Assembly: GCA_011330545.1 (NCBI GenBank)
Contig: DRQI01000394.1
Coordinates: 1-11,249, forward strand
Reading direction: 5' to 3'
Source of the DNA: Flavobacteriia bacterium
Lineage (GTDB): Bacteria > Bacteroidota > Bacteroidia > Flavobacteriales > Flavobacteriaceae
Length of the DNA stretch: 11,249 nucleotides
The notes under the pieces are model-generated. The model was not told where the DNA came from. It saw nothing but the letters and a program-made list of their open reading frames with translations, and searched no databases. The translations under genes were made by a program, and so were the position numbers. The number at the start of each line of letters is the position of its first letter. The stretch's first letter is position 1. Below are positions 6,038-11,249 of the stretch, one piece after another.

Positions 6038-6745
6038 CTAATCCTGTAAAGCAAATACTTTTTTTAATAATGTTGTTGACCGCGAAGAAATTTTTGTCCT
6101 GATTTCCTTTTCTTCAACCGAAATCATCGTAAAAACACCTGCTAAGGCTTTTTGGGTTACATAATCGGTTAAGTCGGGATTTACCTTTTTTACAAACGGA
6201 ATGGTATTGTATTTTGTAATGATGTTTTCCCAGATTTTGTCAGTACCTACTTTGGCGAATGACTGTTGGATAACCGGATTAAATTTATCGTACAAGGCCG
6301 CAGAGGTTTTATCTTGCAGGTAGCCGGTGGCTGCATTGTCATTGCCTAACAAGATGTTTTTGGCATCGGTAAAGGTAATTTCTTTTACAGCATCTACAAA
6401 AATAGGCGTAGCCTCTTTAACGGCATTTTCTGCGGCGCGGTTCAAGGTTTTTAAGCCTTCATCGGCGAGCTTTCCCAGGCCGATATCCCGTAAGGCTTTG
6501 TCAACTTTTTGCAATTCATCGGGCAGTCCGATTCTGACCAAATTATTTTTAAAAAAACCATCTTGTACCGTGAGTTTGGTAACTTGTTTGCTAATGCCTT
6601 TATCTAAGGCTTGCCGTAAGCCGGCAGCAATATCGGCATTGCTGATAGTTTCTTGTGGTAATTGATTGACCACTTGTTGTAATTCTGCACAAGAGCTTAA
6701 AAATAAGAGAGCGATAACGGCAATGATATTAGTTGTAACCTTCAT
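6038..6745 (-). CDS. DUF4197 domain-containing lipoprotein
   Basis: A 235-residue exported lipoprotein of family DUF4197, whose function is unknown. The signal peptide (residues 1-18) ends in a lipobox, LFLSSC, with lipidated C19 followed by AELQQ; no obvious Bacteroidota surface-export motif follows, so the periplasmic face of the outer membrane is the likely site. The rest is largely helical. Family hallmarks are ISNADIAAGLRQALDKGI (35-52), ATGYLQDKTSAALYDKF (139-155), VNPDLTDYVTQKALAGVF (188-205) and a C-terminal SRSTTLLKKVFALQD. The length is typical. It ends nine bases from the converging helicase gene, and starts 144 bases from the divergent carboxypeptidase gene. A near -7 box (TAGTTTTT on the minus strand, 6766-6759) lies 13 bases before the ATG, but with no -33 TTTG. 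Confidence 0.93.
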   Translation of the reverse strand: MKVTTNIIAVIALLFLSSCAELQQVVNQLPQETISNADIAAGLRQALDKGISKQVTKLTVQDGFFKNNLVRIGLPDELQKVDKALRDIGLGKLADEGLKTLNRAAENAVKEATPIFVDAVKEITFTDAKNILLGNDNAATGYLQDKTSAALYDKFNPVIQQSFAKVGTDKIWENIITKYNTIPFVKKVNPDLTDYVTQKALAGVFTMISVEEKEIRTKISSRSTTLLKKVFALQD

Positions 6746-6835
6746 GTAAATTTGTTTAAAAAACTAACGCAGTTTGAATGAAAAAAGTGTTTCTAAATGC
6801 CGTTTTTTACAATAGCCTTATGTTTTTACAAACTT

Positions 6836-6868
6836 TTTGCCAAAAGTTGAAAAAATAAAGTAATTTTC
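6836..6868 (+). promoter_or_regulatory. Predicted promoter of the carboxypeptidase gene
   Basis: TTTG at 6836-6839 is followed after 21 bases by TAATTTTC at 6861-6868, seven of eight positions agreeing with the TAnnTTTG layout and with normal Bacteroidetes spacing. The predicted transcription start near 6875 leaves a leader of about 15 bases before the TTG start at 6890, which supports that start. Confidence 0.5.
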
Positions 6869-6889
6869 AATTTTTAAAAATACCGGGTT

Positions 6890-8164
6890 TTGAATTGTAA
6901 ATTCTATACAAGATTTTTGGCAGTAATCATATTGGTTCTTGTAGTAGGCTCTTGTGGTACAACACATAGTATACGAAAAGAGTTACGCCGAAGTCATCAA
7001 AAAACTTCTTTTTTTAAAGGTTTTGTATTGTACAATCCTATCTCAAAAAAAGAAATTATCAACCATAATGGTGCCAAGTATTTTACGCCGGCATCAAATA
7101 CCAAACTGGTTACTTTTTATACGGCCTACCGTACTTTTAAAGATTCTGTCCAAGGCTTGGCATATTATAAAACCGGCGATTCTTTGGTTATCAAAGGGCT
7201 AGCCGACCCTTCATTATTATACGGTTTTCAAACGCAACAAATTATCGATTTTTTAAGAGGCCAACAAGATTCTATTTATTTGGCAGATAGCACTATTGAT
7301 GAAACACCTTACGGAAGTGGTTGGGCCTGGGATGATTATCAATATTATTATATGCCCGAAAAGAGCCTGTTTCCTATTTATGGCAATATTGTTTCTTATG
7401 CTTTTAAAGGAGATTCGGTGATAAGCATTCCCGAGTATTTTAGAAAAAGTATTACGATATTAGATTCGGTTGTTGTCAGTAGGGAGCTTGCCGAAAATAA
7501 GTTTTATTTGCAACGAAACCATCAAGGTAAGAAGGAAGTGCCCTTTGTAACATCCAATCAATTAACCGCTAAATTATTAGGCGATACTATCCATAAATAT
7601 ATTAAAGTAATACCCAATTCAAAATACTTTGATTATAAGGTAATAAATAGTTTGCCTTTTGATAGTTTGTATCAAAAAATGCTAACGGTAAGCGATAATT
7701 TTATTGCCGAGCAATTGATGCTTATGGTGGGAAAAAAAGTATCGAATTTATATAGTGTTGACGAAGCTATTAAATTTTCTTTGGCCAATTATTTACAAGA
7801 TTTTCCGCAAAAACCACGTTGGGTAGATGGCTCGGGTTTATCGCGGTATAATTTATTTACACCTGATGATATGGTATTTTTATTAGAAAAAATGTACCGT
7901 GAGATTCCGCGGCAACAACTGTTCAGTTATTTCCCGATAGGCGGCAAAACAGGTACTTTAAAAAATTGGTATGCCAACGACAGGCCTTTTGTTTATGCCA
8001 AATCGGGTTCTTTATCAAACAACTATAATTTAAGCGGTTATATCATTACTAAAAAGGGTACGCTTTTGATATTTAGTTATATGAATAATCATTTTAGGGT
8101 ACCTACTGCCGTTGTTAAAAAAGAGATTGAAAAAACGCTAAAAAAGATTTATAATACCTATTGA
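6890..8164 (+). CDS. dacB: D-alanyl-D-alanine carboxypeptidase/endopeptidase, PBP4 type (peptidase S13), lipoprotein
   Basis: Periplasmic penicillin-binding protein that removes the terminal D-alanine from peptidoglycan stem peptides and may cut cross-links. All three active-site motifs are present: SxxK as S69-N-T-K72 in the PASNTKLV context, SxN as S268-D-N270 in VSDNFIAEQL, and K353-T-G355 in GGKTGTLKNWY. The S13 signatures WVDGSGLSRYNLFTP and YAKSGSLSNNYN also appear. The 424-residue length is a little shorter than E. coli PBP4 (477). The N-terminus has basic residues, a hydrophobic run and a lipobox VVGSC with C22, so it is a membrane-anchored lipoprotein. The start is TTG: an in-frame stop at 6875-6877 and the absence of any in-frame ATG before the signal sequence leave no better choice. 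The stop is followed directly by the ATG of a PlsC-like gene, so the two are probably one transcript. Confidence 0.93.
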   Translation: MNCKFYTRFLAVIILVLVVGSCGTTHSIRKELRRSHQKTSFFKGFVLYNPISKKEIINHNGAKYFTPASNTKLVTFYTAYRTFKDSVQGLAYYKTGDSLVIKGLADPSLLYGFQTQQIIDFLRGQQDSIYLADSTIDETPYGSGWAWDDYQYYYMPEKSLFPIYGNIVSYAFKGDSVISIPEYFRKSITILDSVVVSRELAENKFYLQRNHQGKKEVPFVTSNQLTAKLLGDTIHKYIKVIPNSKYFDYKVINSLPFDSLYQKMLTVSDNFIAEQLMLMVGKKVSNLYSVDEAIKFSLANYLQDFPQKPRWVDGSGLSRYNLFTPDDMVFLLEKMYREIPRQQLFSYFPIGGKTGTLKNWYANDRPFVYAKSGSLSNNYNLSGYIITKKGTLLIFSYMNNHFRVPTAVVKKEIEKTLKKIYNTY

Positions 8165-8719
8165 ATGAAAAGATTACTTGGCAGGTTTGTCTTATTTATC
8201 AGTGGCTGGAAGGCCAGTTATATTAAAAAATTTCATGCAGACAGATGTGTGATGATAGCCGCTCCGCATACTTCTAATTGGGATTTGCTCTATGCCTTGG
8301 CTGTCTATTGGAAAGAGGGAATCAATGCCAAATTTTTAATTAAAGATGTATATACCAAAGGAATGTTCGGGTTCTTTTTCAAATGGTTGGGAGCCATTGG
8401 GGTTGATAGAAGTACAAAAACAAATATGGTAGATTATGCGGTTAACCTTTTTAAAGAAAATGACCAATTGGTATTATTGGTACCCGCCGAAGGAAAACGT
8501 TGTTGGGTAGAAAAATGGAAAACCGGCTTTTACCATATTGCCCGCAATGCCAATGTACCGGTTTCATTAGGATATTTAGATTACAAGCATAAAATTGCCG
8601 GGGTTGGCGATTTATTTACCCTTTCGGGGAATTTTGAAAAAGATATGCAGCGTATTGAAAATTTTTACAAAGATAAAACGGCAAAATTCCCTGAGTTATA
8701 TAACAAAAAGATATTTTAA
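8165..8719 (+). CDS. PlsC-like 1-acylglycerol-3-phosphate acyltransferase family protein
   Basis: Acyltransferase of the PlsC/LPLAT superfamily, probably moving a fatty acyl chain onto a lysophospholipid or related acceptor at the inner membrane. The HX4D catalytic motif is H35-TSNW-D40 in APHTSNWDLL. Motif II is GAIGVDRS (77-83) and the acyl-acceptor motif III is PAEGKR (107-112), where common PlsC proteins have PEGTR; the following VEKWKTGFYHIA (115-126) is characteristic of this short subfamily. At 184 residues it is shorter than classical PlsC (about 240) and lacks a clear long membrane helix, although residues 4-14 are hydrophobic. The ATG directly follows the stop of the carboxypeptidase gene with no gap, so co-translation is likely. 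Its 3' end overlaps the converging MOSC gene by four bases. The exact acceptor cannot be told from sequence. Confidence 0.88.
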   Translation: MKRLLGRFVLFISGWKASYIKKFHADRCVMIAAPHTSNWDLLYALAVYWKEGINAKFLIKDVYTKGMFGFFFKWLGAIGVDRSTKTNMVDYAVNLFKENDQLVLLVPAEGKRCWVEKWKTGFYHIARNANVPVSLGYLDYKHKIAGVGDLFTLSGNFEKDMQRIENFYKDKTAKFPELYNKKIF

Positions 8720-9267
8720 ATCTTCTGAACGCGGTCGCCGGTTTTAATTCGCCCCGGTTGTATCACTTTGGCATTAACACCACGTAAGTGCATTTTTTTT
8801 CCGATAGGCGAATTCACAAATTTTACGGCATCCATACCAAAGCGTTCTGTAAATTTTTTACACCCGTTATGAGGGATGGGTGTTATTTCAATAATGGCTT
8901 CGCCAATTGAGAGTTGTGAGCCTGCCGGTAAGTTTTCGTCACTCAAATTCAGGTCTATAAATAGTTGGTCTCCTGCCAAAGGCCATCGTTCTTTTTTTTG
9001 TGCTATCAGGCCAATAGCTCTCGCATTCATAATATTTAATTGCATTTCTATAAACGGACTGCCATCGTTGGTCTTTGAGCTACTTCTAAGGCTCCAATTA
9101 TCACCTATGAGCCCTTTTTCTTTGTCTAGATATCCTTCTTGCAGTACCTTTCGTTCACCTTCATCAGGCCTACAGACAATCATGGCTAGTGTGGTGTTAT
9201 CTGTCAATGATTGTTCAATGTGTGGTAAACCTTCTTCTAATTGATTTTGTGTCAAATGGAATTTCAT
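8716..9267 (-). CDS. MOSC domain-containing protein
   Basis: Small cytosolic protein of the MOSC (molybdenum cofactor sulfurase C-terminal) family, in the same broad group as YiiM-type proteins; the substrate is unknown. Visible signs are the opening segment EKGLIGDNWSLR, the QLNIMNARAIGLIA strand-helix, GDQLFIDLNLSDENLPAG, and the conserved cysteine in IPHNGCKKFTERFG (C136 from this start) that in characterised MOSC domains handles sulfur or cofactor, followed by LRGVNAKVIQPGRIKTGD. The start used gives 184 residues and lies 19 bases past the stop of the acyl-CoA synthetase gene. An alternative ATG at 9297 gives 193 residues and overlaps that gene by 11 bases; no ribosome binding site settles it. 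It is probably the last gene of the minus-strand acyl-CoA gene run. Confidence 0.9.
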   Translation of the reverse strand: MKFHLTQNQLEEGLPHIEQSLTDNTTLAMIVCRPDEGERKVLQEGYLDKEKGLIGDNWSLRSSSKTNDGSPFIEMQLNIMNARAIGLIAQKKERWPLAGDQLFIDLNLSDENLPAGSQLSIGEAIIEITPIPHNGCKKFTERFGMDAVKFVNSPIGKKMHLRGVNAKVIQPGRIKTGDRVQKI

Positions 9268-9286
9268 AAAGTTACATTTATTGGTA

Positions 9287-10933
9287 TTATACTTCAAAAA
9301 TTACTCTATCTGCGGCGTCAAACCATGATTTGTACATGCTACTGTGAATATTTTCTACCCGGTTTCTCTTTATTTTTAGGGTAGGGGTCATCAGTCCGTT
9401 TTCTACCGTCCATTCTTCTTTCATAACAACGGCTTTGGCAATTTTTTCATGTTTTTCGAGTGTTGGGTTTATGGTATCAATTGCTTCTATTAAACTTTTA
9501 CAAAGGTCCTCTTTATTTTTTTTTGAGGCTTCTAAAGAAGGTACCACTAATAAAATAGGTTGCGGTATGCCCATACCCACAATGCATATTTGCTCTATGT
9601 TAGGATTTCTAGACAGTTCTAATTCAATAGGGGCGGGCGAAATATATTTTCCTTTATCGGTTTTAAACTGGTCTTTGGCACGGCCGGTAATGGTTAAAAA
9701 CCCATCGTGGTCATATTCGCCCACATCGCCGGTTTTCAAATATCCTTCGTCATCAAAGGCTTCTGCTGTTTCTTCAGGGTTCTTATAATACCCTTTCATT
9801 AGGCAATTATTAAAAATACAAATTTCACCTTCTGCCGATAATTTTGAAGTGGCACCATTGGCAACCTTGCCTACGGTACCTATTTTGTTGGCTTCGGGTG
9901 TATTGGTATGTGAGAGGATACAATCTTCGGTCATGCCATAGCCTTGCAATACAGTGATGCCTATTTTTGCATACCACCTTACCAAACCGGGTGCAATGGG
10001 AGCCGCTCCCGAGTAGATGAGTGTAGCCTTAGAAAGGCCTAATTTCTTTTTTAGTTTCTTCTTAATGAGTGTATTGACAACCGGTAATTTTAATAAAGCC
10101 GATAGCCTTTTTTGTGGAATACCTTGTAGGATTTTTTCCTGAAATTTTGCCCATATTCTAGGAACGGCAAAAAATAAATCGGGTTGGGTATCTTCTAAAT
10201 TACGGCCAAAAGTTGCCAATGATTCTGAAAATGTAACGGAAGCACCTCGATAGATACCTCCCATTTCAATACCGATTCTTTCGGCAATGTGAGAGAGTGG
10301 GAGATAGGAGAAAAAAACAGGGTGCTCAGGAAGGCTTAAATTCTCAATAAAAGTATTGGAAGCATTGGCAAAATTACCAATGGTATGCATCACTCCTTTG
10401 GGTTTTCCTGTGGTACCCGATGTGTAAATGATGGTAATCAGGTTTTTAGGGTTTTGTGCTGCACATTGCTGTAAGGGTTCTTGTTGCGAAACGGTATTTT
10501 CCCAAATAGTACCGTCGTTGATACCATAAAGGGCAACACTAATCTTAGGAATATTGGCAATACCCGGTTTTTGAGATGTATAGCCGTCTAATTTTCCAAT
10601 AATAATAGCTTTTGCTTCACTATGTTCTAAGATGTATTGTATGGTTTCGGCTTGCGAACTGGCATAAATAGGAATTGAAATATAGCCGGCCATCATAATG
10701 GCAATATCTGCCAGAATCCAATGGGCACAATTTTTTGACAATATGGCTATCTTACTCTGTGGCGGCAAATTGTATGTGAGAAGATAATTGGCAATACGTC
10801 TTGCTTCATCACCACTTTGTTGAAAAGTGTATGTTTTTAGTTTGCCATTGATATGCTGGCGTAAAAAAATAGCATCGGGAACTTCTTTTTCCCAATATAA
10901 GAACGCTGCAAGCGGTGAGTCAAATTTTATCAT
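9287..10933 (-). CDS. AMP-binding long-chain acyl-CoA synthetase
   Basis: ANL-superfamily enzyme that activates a carboxylic acid, probably a long-chain fatty acid, with ATP to acyl-adenylate and then acyl-CoA. The phosphate-binding loop YTSGTTGKPKG is at 170-180, the adenylate-binding GYGMTE at 331-336, YLKTGD at 398-403, the hinge GRAKDQFKT at 417-425 and the C-terminal lysine motif LMTPTLKIKR at 514-523, with K520 the probable catalytic lysine. The last motif and KGKYISPAPIE are typical of the bacterial long-chain (FAA1/bubblegum-like) group. At 548 residues it is slightly shorter than usual (about 590-600) but complete at both ends. It follows a partial acyl-CoA dehydrogenase by 67 bases and precedes a MOSC gene, so an acyl-CoA metabolic operon is likely. 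A small inverted repeat GGCAA..TTGCC lies just upstream of the ATG. Chain-length preference is unknown. Confidence 0.93.
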   Translation of the reverse strand: MIKFDSPLAAFLYWEKEVPDAIFLRQHINGKLKTYTFQQSGDEARRIANYLLTYNLPPQSKIAILSKNCAHWILADIAIMMAGYISIPIYASSQAETIQYILEHSEAKAIIIGKLDGYTSQKPGIANIPKISVALYGINDGTIWENTVSQQEPLQQCAAQNPKNLITIIYTSGTTGKPKGVMHTIGNFANASNTFIENLSLPEHPVFFSYLPLSHIAERIGIEMGGIYRGASVTFSESLATFGRNLEDTQPDLFFAVPRIWAKFQEKILQGIPQKRLSALLKLPVVNTLIKKKLKKKLGLSKATLIYSGAAPIAPGLVRWYAKIGITVLQGYGMTEDCILSHTNTPEANKIGTVGKVANGATSKLSAEGEICIFNNCLMKGYYKNPEETAEAFDDEGYLKTGDVGEYDHDGFLTITGRAKDQFKTDKGKYISPAPIELELSRNPNIEQICIVGMGIPQPILLVVPSLEASKKNKEDLCKSLIEAIDTINPTLEKHEKIAKAVVMKEEWTVENGLMTPTLKIKRNRVENIHSSMYKSWFDAADRVIFEV

Positions 10934-11000
10934 AAAGGCAATCTATTGGTTGCCACAAGATAATGAAAATAACGAAACTTCTAAAAATGCCGATATTATC

Positions 11001-11249
11001 TTAAAAGATATCTTTAGAAACTTTGATGGTCAGTTCTCTATTGTTCATTAATGTATCGGCCAATCCGTTGGTTTTAACGAGTTCGTAAGTAAAGAAAAAT
11101 TTCATTGTATGTATCTTACTTTCGTAGAATTCTTCGGGCTGGTTTCGGTAACCTTCTTTTAGGGCTTGTGAAGCTGTAACAGCTGTTTTTAGCCATTGCC
11201 ATCCGATGACAATCGTACCCAAAAAATCCATAAAGATGGTAGCATCTGC
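11001..11249 (-). CDS. Acyl-CoA dehydrogenase, C-terminal fragment (cut by window edge)
   Basis: Only the last 82 residues are in view; the frame is open to the right edge, and the ATG codon at 11231 is internal, not a start, because coding sense (ADATIF) continues before it. The helical segment MDFLGTIVIGWQWLKTAVTA and then EFYESKIHTMKFFFTYEL and TNGLADTLMN match the C-terminal extension of the roughly 600-residue acyl-CoA dehydrogenases common in Bacteroidota, which oxidise acyl-CoA to enoyl-CoA with FAD. The active-site domains lie outside the window. The product would precede the acyl-CoA synthetase on the same strand, 67 bases away, consistent with beta-oxidation. The fragment could belong to a related acyl-CoA oxidase-like protein, but dehydrogenase is the best reading. 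Confidence 0.8.
   Translation of the reverse strand, partial: ADATIFMDFLGTIVIGWQWLKTAVTASQALKEGYRNQPEEFYESKIHTMKFFFTYELVKTNGLADTLMNNRELTIKVSKDIF

Noticed and set aside
6327..6665. 112-codon open frame on the plus strand opposite the DUF4197 gene
   Set aside because: It is antisense to a clear DUF4197 protein, has no recognisable domain, and its composition fits the shadow of the real gene.
8876..9244. 122-codon open frame on the plus strand opposite the MOSC gene
   Set aside because: Antisense shadow of a well-supported MOSC protein; serine- and cysteine-rich with no motif.
9435..9788. 117-codon open frame on the plus strand opposite the acyl-CoA synthetase
   Set aside because: Antisense shadow of the hinge and C-terminal region of the synthetase; no motif or upstream signal.
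10936..10963. Inverted repeat GGCAA..TTGCC just upstream of the acyl-CoA synthetase ATG
   Set aside because: Only five base pairs with an eight-base loop; too weak to call a regulatory hairpin without conservation data.
11004..11015. 12-bp palindrome AAAGATATCTTT near the end of the acyl-CoA dehydrogenase gene
   Set aside because: It lies inside coding sequence for the last residues (KDIF), has no T-tract or spacing that suits a terminator or operator, and is expected by chance in AT-rich DNA.

Overview
The window looks like chromosomal DNA from a Flavobacteriia-type Bacteroidota. It is AT-rich, several starts are preceded by the Bacteroidetes -7 box TAnnTTTG rather than a Shine-Dalgarno site, and it carries families typical of that phylum (DUF3822 next to rsmD, DUF4197 lipoprotein, outer-membrane barrel ending in phenylalanine). 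Most of it is ordinary core-genome content. I see no phage, CRISPR array, rRNA or tRNA, and no intact transposase.

Layout. 1-158 is a short upstream region with a promoter and a perfect 17-bp palindrome of Fur/PerR type. 159-1373 (+) is the cysteine desulfurase SufS. 1562-2041 (+) is a small secreted barrel-like outer-membrane protein. 2042-2393 is a gene-free gap between converging genes; it holds a 177-bp MITE-like inverted-repeat element, a small hairpin and a probable terminator. 4487 down to 2394 (-) is a tightly overlapping trio: two-TM membrane protein of unknown function, DUF3822 protein, and the 16S rRNA methyltransferase RsmD. 4601-6028 (+) is a compact RecD/UvrD-like SF1 helicase, divergent from the trio. 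6745 down to 6038 (-) is a DUF4197 lipoprotein. 6890-8164 (+) is a lipoprotein-type D-Ala-D-Ala carboxypeptidase (PBP4/S13) starting at TTG, abutted by a PlsC-like acyltransferase at 8165-8719 (+). From the right edge leftwards on the minus strand come the C-terminus of an acyl-CoA dehydrogenase, a long-chain acyl-CoA synthetase and a MOSC-domain protein.

How the genes fit together. The right part is fatty-acid and envelope work: acyl-CoA formation and oxidation, a lysophosphatidate-type acyltransferase and a peptidoglycan peptidase. The centre is information processing (rRNA methylation, DNA helicase) with two linked proteins of unknown role. The left is iron-sulfur cluster sulfur supply with a possible metal or peroxide-responsive operator. 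The observations most worth checking are that operator, the MITE-like element, and the membrane protein/DUF3822 pair coupled to rsmD, which may have a distant PilM-like or pilin-like relationship (inference only).
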